Notes under the pieces: model-generated
What the model was told of the DNA's origin: nothing
The model's input: the letters and a program-made list of their open reading frames with translations, nothing else
The model's database searches: none
Made by a program: the position numbers and the translations under genes
From: Costus lasius
Lineage: Eukaryota > Streptophyta > Magnoliopsida > Zingiberales > Costaceae
Length of the DNA: 64,000 bases
NCBI GenBank assembly: GCA_027563935.2
Contig: CM050449.1
Span: 15,948,501 to 16,012,500, forward strand
Direction of reading: 5' to 3'
Shown here: piece after piece, positions 9,836 to 21,091 of the stretch
Position numbering within the stretch: the stretch's first letter is position 1
How the letters are laid out: each line of letters begins with the position of its first letter

Positions 9836-11403
9836 TGATGCATTGCATTTTGGTAGTGTTTTTCCGTTGTATTTCATGTCAAATCTAGGCTTATTTTAAC
9901 ACTTTTATACTCATTATAGCCTTATTTCCTTCATATCTTCGGAATATTCACTTTTTGGTACTTTTATGCAATTTCAGGTAAAAACACCCTTTTTTCGATA
10001 TATTTTGAAGATTCTGAGGCCATAGGACGATTTCTCGTGTGAAGACGAGGTCACACGTCAAATTTGGGCTTAAACAGAGTTAGCCTCAAAAATACGGCCA
10101 GGTGAACCCCATGGGTTCACCAGATTCTTCGCCAGGCTGCAGGAAACTCATAGAGAGAATCACGGCCGGGTGAACCCCATGGGGTTCACCATCCCGGTCG
10201 TCAGCCAGCAGAGGTCCAGAAAGCATCACGACCAAGTGAACCCCACCGGGTTCACCGATTTTCACTTTGGTCGAGATTTGTCCAGAGAGAAGGCGGGTGA
10301 ACCCCACCGGGTTCACCACGCTTCTATTCGTCCGAACTCACAAAGGGAATCACGGGCAGGTGAACCCGGCGGGGTTCACCCGTGATTCCAACCCAGGCGC
10401 GAACGAGACCGAGTTCCACTCGGTTTTTCCATGATTTCTCACTCGTTTGGAGTCCAAATTTAGCAAGTGAGGTGTCTATGGAAAGCTCTTTCAGAGGCGA
10501 ACAGATGGAATATAAAAGCCCTAATTTTCATGCCCTAACTATCGAGCATTCATGCAAAGAAGCGGCGCGGGCGGAAGAACACGGCGACAGAGGCGATTTT
10601 TGGAGATTTTCGGAGATTGAGACACACGATCATCACGATTTCTTCAGGATTCCTTCGGTTCATTGTCTCCTTCCCCTTAGCTTCATTTTCTTATACTTTT
10701 TATTTCATTAAAAGAGAGATTTTGAGCATTTCAATGACGATTGTAGCGTAAACCCTATTTCGGGGCTTGGTGGAAACCCTTTGATGATTTTAATTGCAAA
10801 CTTTGTATTTATTTATGTTATTTGGTATGAATTGTGAGCATATTTTACTTTGACATATTTATTTTCTGGTTTTACCTTGGCCGAGTAATATCGCGTGTTA
10901 GCCGTTACGATTCATATCGAGAGAAGGATCGTAAGGGTCGAACCTCTGAGTAAAACTTGCGAGACCTCGACACGAGAGTGCTTGGTCTTCGCTCGAGAAT
11001 TTCATAGTCTGCCATAGAACTCATTGGGTTCATCTTAGAACGATCCACCGCGAGAGTAGGAGGTCGGTCTAAAACGAACACCAGGGTGTATCACTCGAGA
11101 GAGGGCACCTTGTACCCTAGAGTTAGACTCCTTGTGCAAAACCAATAAACCAAATAACTAATATCTTTCTTATGCAATTAAGATTATCATCATGGTGGAA
11201 GCCGTAGCCCTGAATTCTCTCTTATATCTTTTCTCTACCGAAGTAGTTACACTTGTTTGTTTTTGATTTCCTTCTTCAAAAACCCACGTTTCGATTCGCC
11301 TAGCTATTAGGACTCGGACTTTCTAGTACTCAACCTTGTTCCCTGTGGGATTCGACATCTTTTATATTACTTCGACAGATCCGTACACTTGCGGGGCGTG
11401 TCA
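9836..11403 (+). repeat. Element 1 right LTR
   Basis: This is a complete 1568-bp LTR, TGATGCATTG...GCGTGTCA. It differs from the left LTR by scattered substitutions and by one base less in the first palindrome. The limited divergence suggests a fairly recent insertion. Confidence 0.93.
10101..10380. repeat. U3 palindrome array of right LTR (element 1)
   Basis: Five units lie at 10101, 10169, 10235, 10296 and 10359, in the same order as the left LTR. The first has 21 bp rather than 22 because one C of the CCCC run is missing. The third starts AGTGAAC instead of GGTGAAC. TATAAAAG follows at 10511. Confidence 0.93.
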
Positions 11404-13872
11404 GCTACTGAGTCCACTCGACTCAATATCTCGCTCGTACCGTCGTATCTTCGGATAAGACTCCGGTGAGCCTCCCTCACCGAGATTTTCCTACCGATCT
11501 GCGAGGTAAGTCGGAGAAGAATTAAGTCGCCCACTACTAATTCTTCATTCCAACAATGACGGTATACATACCTTTGCATCTATTGTGCAGCCAATCTCCA
11601 AGTTATCTCTAGCCTCTCAGAGTGAATAGATTCGTTCCCGAGCATTCCGTTGAGTCATAGGGCACTTCCCGTAGGAATCCCTTTGTACCACATCAACGGG
11701 AGTTAGGGGCTGACTCCCTAACACTAACTCAAGGCTCAATTGAGGTGGGACTTGTGGATGATGGCCTTTGCAGGTCGTAGGCATATCATGCCACATCCAT
11801 CCACTTCACCCAGTCACCCTGACTGGCGATCACAAAGTGACGAGGAAATTCTTCCACAAGAGCATTCACCCGCTCAATTTTCCCATCCTCTTGAGGAGGA
11901 TTAGCTATGGAGAAACTTATCTTGGACAAATATTTATTGAACAACACGGTTCAAAAGTGTCCAGCCAAAAGGGCATCCATATTGCTCTTGATATCCACTT
12001 GGATGCCAAAATGTTTCACCACATTTTGGAAGAATAGGTCTATAGCAACCCTTGCTATACACTGCTCAAGTGCTGGAATAAAGAATCCACCCATGGAAAC
12101 TCATTCCACAACTACCGGCACTGAGCTTATCCCATCAACTTTAGGAGCCCACCAATAAAGTCCTTGGACACCCTTGTCCAGGACGTCTTGGGAACAGGCA
12201 GTGGTTGTAACAACCCTGCCCCTAGTCTCCAATCGATCTTACATTCCTAGCAAATTTGGTAAGTGCGGACATACATCCTCATGTTTGTGCTCGTGTTGGG
12301 CCAATAGCACAGTTGTGCTGATAGGACAATTTTCCCCTTTTGTCCTGGATGCCTTGCCCAAACTCTACCATGGAGCTCCCTCAGTAGCTCCCTGCGTAGT
12401 CCGCCCCATCGATGGGACTAGTGGCCTATCGCCTCTAGCCATGATATATCATCTGGACCCAGATAGTATTGTCGGATCATGTCTGACATAATCTGCTGAA
12501 CTTAGCTTTTGATTCTCTCTATCAAAAGCTGAGGCTGTCTTTATTTTGCTTAGCAGATCCCTTTTTTCACTATGGATAGGGTGCAGCACACAAGGGCATT
12601 AAGTTTACTGAGCTCATAAAGAAACACGTTGCCTTTACCCAATTTATGTTCCCCATGGAACTGGAATTCACCCCAGAATTCCGGCCAATGTGCTTATTTT
12701 GCCGACAACTTCTTTTATGTGGTGTTATGTTATCGGACTTCATAACCTCGAGAAGGTTCTCCGCGTCCGGAGATAGTGGACTCCTACCACCTTTTCCCTT
12801 CTCGTGGTCAAATACCATCTCTCAGTCCTATTAGCTTTCAACTCTCCAAAGCTAAAGGATGCCCATCCTATAAAGGTACACCACCGATAGCTTGGTCCCA
12901 AGCTTCGGTGTGAAACTCGAAAGGCATATTGAAGTCGGGTAACTTCAGGATCGGTTCAGAGGCAATACAGACCTTCACTGTCGGAAGGCCAACCGATACC
13001 GATCAAGCCACTCCCATTTCGAGTTCCCTTTTCAGCAGATTACTAAGGCTAAGGCTTTGTTCGAACAGCCTTTGATGAACCTTCAATAGAAGTTCACCAC
13101 ACCGAGAAAACTCCATACTCAGTTTAATTTGAGGGGGCGCACCATTCCGCAATGGCTTGGACCTTTCCCTGTCCATGCGCACTTATCTGTGGTCCCTCCC
13201 ATGACCAAGGAAAGAAATCTCATCCACCACAAATGAGCATCTCTTCAACTCCAAATAGAGTTGATTTTTCCCTCAACAACAGTTATATGTGATTTGGGTG
13301 TTCCTCAACGCTTGAGGAGAATACCACGATATTGTCCAAATAATCAACTATATAGTCATCTAAGACAAAGGGGTCAACACTTGTTCATCAGATGACAAAA
13401 CATAGAAGGGGCCTTTTGTAGTTCAAAGGGCATCACTTTGAACTCCAAGACTTATATCGGGTTACCCATATGGTTTTCCTATTCGTTGCCCTCGGCGAGA
13501 CGAATTTGCCAATTAACCTGCTCTCAGGTCTAGCCTTAAGAAAACCAATGTTTTCCCTAGTCGATCTCCCATATCAGGGATAAGCAGTATAAGATAACAG
13601 TCTCACATTGTTATCTTATTCAAGGTTCTATAGTCAACTTAGAACCTTAGCGACCCGTCCTTCTTCTTTTAGAAGAGGACCGGGGCTCCATAAGGCGATA
13701 CCGTAGGCCGAATGAACCCGGCTTCGAGCAATCCACTCAATTGCTAACGAAGCTCGACCAACTCCGTTGGAAAAATACGATATGAAGCCTTTAGTGGAGG
13801 AGTGGATTCTGTCACAAGCTTAACTTGTGATCGATCCCTCTCTAGGGGAAAGTGTTTAGAAAGCTCTGATGA
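11404..13872 (-). pseudogene. decayed pol: RT, RNase H and integrase
   Basis: Recognisable pieces, in minus-strand order: the RT entry with GFIRPTVSPYGAPVLF and KKDGSLRF (about 13735-13640), the RT palm with EFKVMPFE (about 13445) and a YLDN version of the YLDD catalytic motif (about 13335), the RT-RNase H connection with NFY-RFIKG (about 13100), RNase H with LKLPDFNMPFEFHTEA (about 12950) and a decayed SDN for TDN (about 12740), an integrase core resembling VVKHFGIQVDI (about 12010), and an SH3-like integrase tail SLIRRYDGTSEILSRVDSVA (about 11440). Frames shift repeatedly and the catalytic Asp of YLDD is changed, so the gene is dead. No chromodomain was identified, hence chromovirus-like only. 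Confidence 0.8.
13868..13872. other. target-site duplication GATGA, left copy
   Basis: GATGA flanks the solo LTR here and again at 16168-16172. Confidence 0.85.
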
Positions 13873-16167
13873 TATTATACCCCAAGTTTTTGAAAAATAA
13901 TTTTAGAAAGTCAGAATTTATATTTTGGATTTTTAGAGATTTTCTGGAATTTTTTTAAAGGTTAAAAATTGGTTTTATATTACAAAAGTGGAATTGCGCT
14001 CGCGAAGGCTCGAACCCGCGTCACGCTGGTTGAAGCAGCTCAACCTAACCAGTGGGCTGAGTTTAGTTTTGTTAATATTAAACCGCACCGATTTCATTTG
14101 ATTCGGTTTTAGTTTTATTTTTAGGGCGACGAGTTGAATCGTCGTCTTCTCCGCCTTTCGCGGTGACCGAGTCGCCGCCGCACCTTGCTATTTTTGGGAC
14201 GCGTCTCGCGTCTATTTTAGAGGGCTTCGACTCGTTTAGAGGTGAATCAAACCCTAGCCAGTCTTCGAGCCACAGCGCACCGTCCGGAGCGAGAAATCAA
14301 GCTCGAACTAGTCGCCGGTGCAGCCTCGAGTTTCAGTTCTCCAGCGCTTTCTTCGATGCATGTTTTCTGTTCCAGACCTACGATTTAGCTTCGTATCGAG
14401 GTAAGAGTGTTTTCTGAATGTTTTGGCGAAGTTCTGTAGAGTCTTGGTGGTGTTTTCTGTATCGACGGCGGCGGTGCCACCGTCAATAGTTTTGGCGTCT
14501 GCGAAAGCTTCGGTCGTGCGTCGATAACTCGCCGAAGCCATCGCAGAAGCTTCGCTTCGTCGTCAGAAGCTGTTTGGTGAAGTCTGGAAGCGAACAGACG
14601 CTTGACGCACCCTCAAGAGCTCGCCGGCGCAAGCTACGGACGCACGTCCGGCAGCCTTGCACGGCGGCGATCGGGTGGCGTGGCCGAGCGGCTGGCTCGG
14701 TTCAATTTAGGGTTTGGACGGTTTATTTGCAAATAAACCGGCCGGCTGAGTTTTGGAATTGATTTGGTCCGGCTCAACAGATTGAGCGGTTCAATTTCAA
14801 TTTCGGCCCAGTTATTGAATTCGGACCGGTTCAACCTCGATTCGGTCGAATCTGGGCCGGTTCAGGTAGCCGTTGGAAAGCTTGTGAAAATTTCCATCTA
14901 ATGGTATCCTGTGTGTCCCTAGATGAGTTGTATATTTTGTGTAATTGTGGTTTTAAGCTTCGGTTTGGTTTGGTTCAAGGTGATTCTGACCGGTTTACTG
15001 CAATTCAGTCCGGTTCAGTGGCTTTTGGGTCCGGTTCACTAGATCCGAAGTTGGTTCCTTAAGTTTTGAGATGTTTTGCTTCTGTTGGTGATCTCTGTTT
15101 TCAAGTTTGAATCTTATTTGATGAAGTTCATGCATAAATCTATGTTTCAGAGCGGTTGACCCAGTGTTTGGCTTGCTTCGTTTGATAATACATTTTCTTG
15201 GTTTTTCAAAGGTAAGACCTCAAACCAGATTCTGTAGATAAAAGGTTTGTTCTCCTTGTTTCCGTTGACTCAGATAGTATAGTATCTTGTACATATCAAA
15301 GATTTGTAAGTTGATTATTGACATATCAGTTTTGTACTTTGTATACCAGTCAAGTATGTTTCTAGCATGTTATTGTTATCAAAATCCACGTTTGCAAACA
15401 GTATATCTGCATAACCAGTTTTCAATTATCCACGTGTGTGGACAGTTTCAGTTATCAAGTATCCACGAGTGTAGACAGTTCCATGTTATTGAGCACATAC
15501 CCAGTAGTATCCACGTTGTGGACAGATCGGGGTCCCAAGTTAGCATGCACCGGGATTCATGACACATGGTAGCGCGTGTGTTCACCATGTAAGGTGAAGA
15601 TTCACCTTATCATGCGTATTCGGGGTGACGACCCCACGAGCCAGTAGGTATTGCTCATAGTGGTTTCATTGCATGATATCAGCTTTTGTATTTGATCATA
15701 AATAACCAGTTGATTAAGTTTATCCAGTTGCAGTATAGTTTTCAGTTTATAGCTTTTAGTTTACAGTTCCAGTTTACAACCTTCAGTTTATAGTTTCCAG
15801 CTTTCAGTTTACAGTTTTCAGTATTCAGTTGTTACAGTTTTATTGTTCATGCCTCTTGCTAGTTTCCCCTCCTTTGAATCTAAGGGACTACCCTTTCTTC
15901 TGGGGAGAGGCTTACTCAGCAATGTTTTGCTGAGTCTGGTTGCTATTGCAGGTACTGGTCTGGACTAAGGGATGGATTTAGAGTATTACTTGATGGCTTA
16001 TTCTTGAAGATTGTGATTCTTGCACTAAATCTGAATGTTGTAAAAAGTGTACTCTGATGTAAAGAGATTTTGTTTTGTAGTAGTCAATCTTATGTTGTTG
16101 TTCCTAGATGTTAAAGTTATAATAGATTGCTTTAGTTATATTCTAGTCTTGGTTCTAGGGTGTAACG
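13873..16167 (+). mobile_element. solo LTR, 2.3 kb, Ty3/gypsy type
   Basis: The ends TATTATACCC...GGGTGTAACG are slightly decayed inverted repeats of the common TGTTACACCC...GGGTGTAACA. Both sides carry the duplication GATGA. There is no internal region. The interrupted minus-strand pol frame continues across the junction when the LTR and one duplication are left out, which independently confirms both boundaries. The LTR holds CGGTTCA-rich stretches (14694-15050), a TATCCACG-n-GTGGACAG repeat (about 15425-15525) and a CAGTTT-rich run (15690-15840). It formed by recombination between two LTRs of a full element. Confidence 0.9.
13992..14062 (-). other. tRNA-like segment inside the solo LTR
   Basis: Read on the minus strand, this stretch has a TCAGCCCACTGGTTAGG part and a GCGGGTTCGAGCC part that resembles the tRNA T-arm and RNA polymerase III B box. 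The acceptor and anticodon stems do not pair, so it is not a tRNA gene. It may be a fossil of a tRNA-derived sequence or chance resemblance. Confidence 0.4.
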
Positions 16168-16172
16168 GATGA

Positions 16173-17305
16173 TAACTCGTCAGAGAACTCTTCCAACAAA
16201 CCTTTCACCAACGAAGGGACCTCTCCTTCGCAAGGAGATTTGTCAACCCTTGTCTCTCTATGGCAAAACCCTACCGCTAGGGTGTTGTCGACAATGGAAA
16301 CCCCTTGTTTCCGGCATCACCTGGGTATATCGCCGGACATAGTCCCGTATGACCCAGTAAGCTTTAGTCGCCTTAGGGTGCCTTACGCAACCCACGACAA
16401 GTTCCACAAGTAGGAACTAACCCTTGATCTCATCTTTATAAGATCTTCTCACGAAAGCTTAAGGGTTGAAATAAACCCAAAAGGCTATGTGCGGCCTAAG
16501 CCCGCCACCACAGCTTGTATCTCAGGAGAGATACGCGATACACTCATGTGCCTGCCCCTTAGCAGGAACCTAGGTATTTTGGAAATACAATTCCAATACC
16601 CCCATAGGAAGTCCTCAACTTCCTCAATGTAGCAAACCCCTGAAGTGGGTGCTAGCTCGCAAACACACCATCTCACGGCGGTTATATGGCCACTCTTGGC
16701 CGGTGTTCCAAATATCGTCGCACGATATCTCTCGGGTCACAATGCCCTCAGTTCTTAGAATGTGTCGTCACACAACAGTTCTTTGGCCGCCATCGTCCGA
16801 TCTAAAGGATACATCGTCGCACGACAATCCTATGGAGACATTGGCTGGTGTCCGTGACATATCGTCGCACGATTGTCCCTCAACAACCAGCAACCACTCT
16901 CCAGGACAAGTCGCCGCACGACTGTTGTATGACATCATCGATTGATGTCCGGGATACATCGCCGCACGATTATCTCAATAGGCGCAATAAACTGCCTTCG
17001 GGACATGTCGTCGCACGACAGTCCCTATGGCCACCTCTGGCCTTGGTCGGTGCTGTAGAAGCTGCGATAACGAGCTTTTGCAACACGACCCCCATAACGA
17101 ATGTCTCCGCTAGGGAGATAAGAAAGCTGAGCCAAGAGGCTCTAGTTGGACAAGCCAACTCTGCCGATATCTTTGGAGCGAAGCTCCCCCATATCCGACA
17201 GTCTCCACCAGCATCCCCATGCTGTGAACGCGTGTGATCATTGTATAGATCACAGCTGCCAAACGAGTACAATACCGGTGTACAAGTTGGAACGTGCAGA
17301 ACTTG
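16173..17305 (-). pseudogene. decayed gag/protease region of the minus-strand gypsy element
   Basis: Between the primer site and the RT entry only 1.1 kb is left, far less than a full gag plus protease. The end next to the solo LTR reads like the protease-RT linker (EEFSDELS on the minus strand). The rest is too decayed to assign and includes the 49-bp repeat array at 16712-17020. Confidence 0.55.
16712..17020. repeat. 49-bp tandem array with a TCGTCGCACGA palindrome
   Basis: Seven units centre on TCGTCGCACGA or close variants (TCGCCGCACGA, TCGTCACACAA), starting near 16712, 16763, 16812, 16859, 16909, 16957 and 17006, so 47-51 bp apart. The first forms a 7-bp stem ATATCGT/ACGATAT around CGC. 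The spacers share phrases such as TGTCC and GGGACA. On the minus strand the period is close to 16-17 codons, so it may derive from a repeated peptide in gag. Confidence 0.85.
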
Positions 17306-17318
17306 GGCTCTGATACCA
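17306..17318 (-). other. Primer-binding site, initiator tRNA-Met type
   Basis: The minus strand reads TGGTATCAGAGCC, complementary to the 3' end of initiator tRNA-Met. It lies three bases from the LTR end at 17322, which fixes the orientation of this element. Confidence 0.88.
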
Positions 17319-17321
17319 GTC

Positions 17322-18840
17322 TGTCAAGCCCAGAATTAGGGTAATAAATTTTTAATTAAAATACACCCGAGTCAGCACTTTGACTCGCACCCAAGCACGC
17401 CCACGCAGGGGCTAAGCGGCTGAACCGCTGATCCAGGCGCGACCGGCAGGAGCACGTCCTCAACGTGTTCCTCAGCCTATCCCAGGTGGCCACCTCAACT
17501 CTCGTCTCGACGAGTTATCGATCGTCACGTCAGCCACGGACCGCTGCACGAACTAGCTCCAACGTCCACCAAAGTACATAACCCGAGACTCGACGCCGGC
17601 GCAGCGCACGTACGAGTCTGGTACACCGAAAAAGAAGTAAATCCGCACGCAGGTGGAGGCGCACACTCGCGCAGGAGACGACGTCACACAGGACGCCGGG
17701 CACACGCCCTAACTCCGACTAGACCGCACGCAGGCGGCCGAATACATCACTCGCCCAACAAGGGACATCTCGCAGACGTCCAGCACAGACAAACCGGAAA
17801 ACGCCGGGCAACACCACACATGGCCGGCGCACTTGACCGGAACGCAGAGAGGGGCGAGGAATCGCCGACCGAGAAAGACAACTCAGCCGGGAGCACGAGG
17901 CTCGGGGAGCCGGAGAGAGGAAGACGCCAACCAAGGGCAGCTAATCGGCCGGGAACGGGAACCACGTCCGAAACCCGTTGAGGTACGCGCAAAAAAAACG
18001 AGGCACGAGCACGCCATCCAATGCATGTGCACGTAACCCGAGGCGATGGACCAACAGCCGGAGCACACCGGGAACCTGCCTGAAGCTCGCCGGAACTCCG
18101 TCAGGATGAGCCCAGCCCCGCTGGAAGCCGAGGAGGCGCCGGCGAACCCACCGAAGTTCGCCGGACACGGCCAAACCAAGGGAGCGAAGTTGCCGCCCAC
18201 GCAGCAGCAGCCGGAGATGCCGGCGGACAGCCTCACGGTCGCCGGACGTCGCCAGGAAGAAGGGACAGAAGCCCAGCCTCGCCGGACGCCTCCACGCTCG
18301 CTGAAAACGAGAGAGAAAGGCGGCGCGGCAGAGGAGAAAAGCAAGGTCGCACAATGACCAGAAAACCTCTCACCGGACGGAGCCGGAGCGGGAGGAGAGA
18401 GAAGGTTACCTCGGCAGACGTCTGTCCGCCGGCTCCACCACCGGTGACGCCGAAGAGAAGGAGAAAGAAGGGAAGGGGGTGCCGCCCCTTTGCTCTGACG
18501 CATCCCGAACCGCCGCACCCATACCCACCGGGAAGGACGTTGGAGACCGTCGCCGCCACCGGAACCCACGCCGGAAGCCCGCTCGACGGGGAGGAGAGGA
18601 GATCGGGGGAGAAGAAGAGGAGGCGGCCGCTGCGTTCCACACGAACGCGTTTCACGCGAGAGCTAGGCACTGTAGCCTTAGTACTGTTCACCTAAACGGA
18701 GCTCCACTCCAGCACGGGTCGCCCGACCCGCTTCGAACGCCACCCGACCCGCTTCGAATGCCGCCGGAAAATTGGGGCCGTGAGTGGGCTCGGGCCGCAG
18801 GCGCGTGTGCGCGTGGCCCAGCAAAAAAATGGGCTTAACA
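17322..18840 (-). repeat. 5' LTR of the minus-strand gypsy element
   Basis: On the plus strand it begins TGTCAAGCCC and ends GGGCTTAACA, a near-perfect inverted repeat. It is 1519 bp and strongly GC-rich between 17640 and 18800. Long open frames in that part come from base composition and show no domain. The flank after it is ATTAT; the partner duplication is lost with the missing 3' end. Confidence 0.85.
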
Positions 18841-19354
18841 ATTATCATATCAGATAAGCTTTTAACTTACAGTTTTCCTCATTTTTTATCATACATAGAA
18901 TAAGAGCATAATTGATTTGACTGAAGAATTTTACGATATTCTAATAATTTTCTTATAACAAGGAAAAGTTGGTATGGGTGAGTGAAGAGGTTTTTCATTT
19001 TAATATAAAGACTAAAAAGGTATGACAAGTTTATTCCCTAATTCAAAGCTCTCCGCAAATGAAAAAACGAGTAGAAGAGGGTGCTAGGGAGAGCTTAACA
19101 AGAATTACGGTATATTAATTAACTTTTTAACACTAAAACAAAAATTTAAAGAAAGAGAGGCACATACAAGGAGAGCTTCACTTTGAACTTATGTTGCTTC
19201 CTTTCGAACTCTTGTCCTCTCCTTGGTGAGCACTCTTTTTAGGATTTCGACTACAAAGGAGAAGAAATAGGAAGCTGTGAAAGAACATATAAGGAGAGCT
19301 TCACTTTTGAACTTCTGTTGCTTCCTCTTGAACGCTTATTCTCTTCTTATGAGT
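18841..19354. repeat. intergenic stretch ending in a tandem repeat
   Basis: AT-rich DNA without a gene up to about 19150. Then a unit of about 127 bp (19152-19278, with AAGGAGAGCTTCACTTT) is repeated from 19279. The second unit is interrupted by element 2 at 19359/19360 and continues at 26613 (CTACAAAGGAGAGGAGATAG). Confidence 0.75.
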
Positions 19355-19359
19355 GCTCT

Positions 19360-20926
19360 TGATACCTTGCATTTTAGTAGTGATTTTTACTATTATTCCA
19401 TGATGAATTTAGGCCTATTTTAATGATTTTACACTCCTTTAAGGCTTATTTAGTTAAAAACTTCAGAATCTTCACTTTTCGTCTGTCTTATTGAATTTCA
19501 GGTAAAATCACCCAATTTTGAAGTCTTTTTGAAGAATCTAAGAGCATGGGGTGATTCCTTATGAGAAGACGAAGCTGTCCGTAAAATTTGGGCTCAATCG
19601 GAGCCTTCTCTGGACTTCACGGCCATGATCTTGCCAAAGGAAGGATTTCAGCGCGCGCGTCACTGCCTGGTGAACCCGACGGGGTTCACCGATGATGTCA
19701 AAGTTTTTGAAAGCTGCCGCACACTTCACTGGCAGGTGAACACCATGGGGTTCACCCGTGATCTCATCTGAAGATACCTGCACAGAAGTACGCCGAGAAT
19801 TTCACAGGTAGGTGAACCCCATGGGGTTCACCTGTGATTATTTTGCAACAAAAGAGATCCGAGCACTTCACCACCTGGTGAACCCCGCGGGGTTCACCCG
19901 TGAAGGCGTCGGAACAGCACGACCTCCACTCGGTCTTTCGCTGATTCCCGGTCTGATTCAACTCCAAATTCAGCAAGTGAGGATTTTTCGGAAAGCTGAC
20001 TCGAAGACGAACAGATGGAATATAAAAGCCCCAATTTCCCTGACCTAATCATCGAGCAATCAGGCCACGAAGAGGCTAGGGCGGAAGTCGACAGCGAACA
20101 GGCGACTTTGGGGCAATTTTCAGAGATTCGAGCGTCAGAAATCAACAATACTTGGTTATTCCATTTGGTTTATCATCTCTTCCCTCTTAGAAATCTTTTT
20201 CAGTGATTTTCCTATGATTAAAGAGAGAATTTTGAGCGTTGTGACGATGGTTATAGCGTAAACCTATTTTCAGGGCTAGGTTGAGGCCCTCTGACAATTT
20301 TTGTTTGCAACTCATGTATTAACTTTGCTATTTGGATCATATCTTGAGCATATTTCACTTGATGCACTTATTTCTTGATTTATACTTTGGCCAAGTATTA
20401 TCATGCTATAGTGGTTACGGTTCATAATGAGAGTAGGACCGTAACGACCGAACGTCTATGTGAATCTTGTGAAGGCTTGACGCGAAAGTGCTTGCCCTTC
20501 GCTCGAGGATCCATAATCTACCACGGAACCCATTGGGTTTGTCGAAAACGGTCCACCGCGAAAGTAGGAGATGTTCTAGGCAAACACCAGGGTGTTCACT
20601 CGAAAGAGGGCACCTTCGTACAATAGGGTAGATTCCTTATGCAGACCTGTCAATCCAAAAAACCGTTATTTATTTCATAGCGAATATAAGATCATCAGAG
20701 TGGTGGAAACCTTTGCCCTGATATTCTCTCTCATATATTTTCCCTGCCTAGTTGTTTGATTTCTTGCTTACGATTTCACTTAATTTTAGTTTTTAAAGTT
20801 CTAAAAACCACGATTCGATTAGCTTGGATTCTGAAAAATTAGACTTTCTAGTACTCACCTTGCTCCCTCTGGGATCGATATCTTTTGTATTACTGCGACA
20901 TTTTCGTGCACTTGCGGAGAGTGTCA
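19360..20926 (+). repeat. Element 2 left LTR
   Basis: This 1567-bp LTR carries four palindromes (19669-19898). A first palindrome present in the right LTR is missing near 19627, where CACGGCCA joins TGATCTTG directly. TATAAAAG is at 20021. Confidence 0.93.
19669..19898. repeat. U3 palindrome array, four copies (element 2, left)
   Basis: Units lie at 19669, 19735, 19811 and 19877. The third is a perfect palindrome around CATG and the fourth is built on CCGCGG. Spacing is 66-76 bp, as in element 1. The spacer sequences are different from element 1 while the palindrome itself is the same. Confidence 0.94.
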
Positions 20927-20932
20927 AGATTT

Positions 20933-20950
20933 TGGCGCCGTTGCCGGGGA
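20933..20950 (+). other. Primer-binding site, tRNA-Asp type (element 2)
   Basis: TGGCGCCGTTGCCGGGGA begins six bases after the left LTR. It is identical to that of element 1. Confidence 0.92.
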
Positions 20951-21091
20951 GCAACGGTTGATATTAGTACACTTCTGAGTTTTTGGGAGACCAAGCTTAG
21001 TTAGTTTTTCTTTTTCTTTCTTTATTCTGATTTACACTGCCTCCTACTCTTTACTTGCTTCAAACTTCATTTTTGGATCTGACAAACTTTT

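Larger units (their letters stand above)
1545..11403 (+). mobile_element. Element 1: Athila-type Ty3/gypsy retrotransposon lacking most of pol
   Basis: The order is LTR, tRNA-Asp primer site, gag-protease, a remnant of the integrase C-terminus, a five-copy palindrome array, an Athila-type ORF2, a non-coding 3' region and a second LTR. The LTR ends are TGATG...GTGTCA on the right. The left LTR lacks its first five bases. No matching target duplication is seen: the left flank is a gag fragment, while the right flank (from 11404) is integrase of another element. That argues for rearrangement at the left end after insertion. Reverse transcriptase, RNase H and the integrase core are absent, so movement would have needed enzymes from a complete relative. 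Confidence 0.9.
11404..18840 (-). mobile_element. Minus-strand chromovirus-like Ty3/gypsy element, truncated
   Basis: Read on the minus strand: a 5' LTR (18840-17322), a tRNA-iMet primer site (17318-17306), a short decayed gag/protease region (17305-16173), an inserted solo LTR (16167-13873), then reverse transcriptase, RNase H and integrase (13872-11404). The 3' LTR and integrase end are missing, cut by element 1 at 11403/11404. The many frameshifts and stops show it is older than element 1. Confidence 0.85.

Noticed and set aside
13992..14062. tRNA gene
   Set aside because: Acceptor and anticodon stems do not form; only T-arm-like and D-arm-like resemblance is seen.
16712..17020. CRISPR-like array in the minus-strand gypsy element
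   Set aside because: Repeat units are degenerate and the spacers share phrases. It is a tandem repeat in decayed retrotransposon sequence.
17833..18838. long open frames in GC-rich DNA on both strands
   Set aside because: They lie inside a defined LTR and reflect a lack of AT-rich stop codons; no domain is present.
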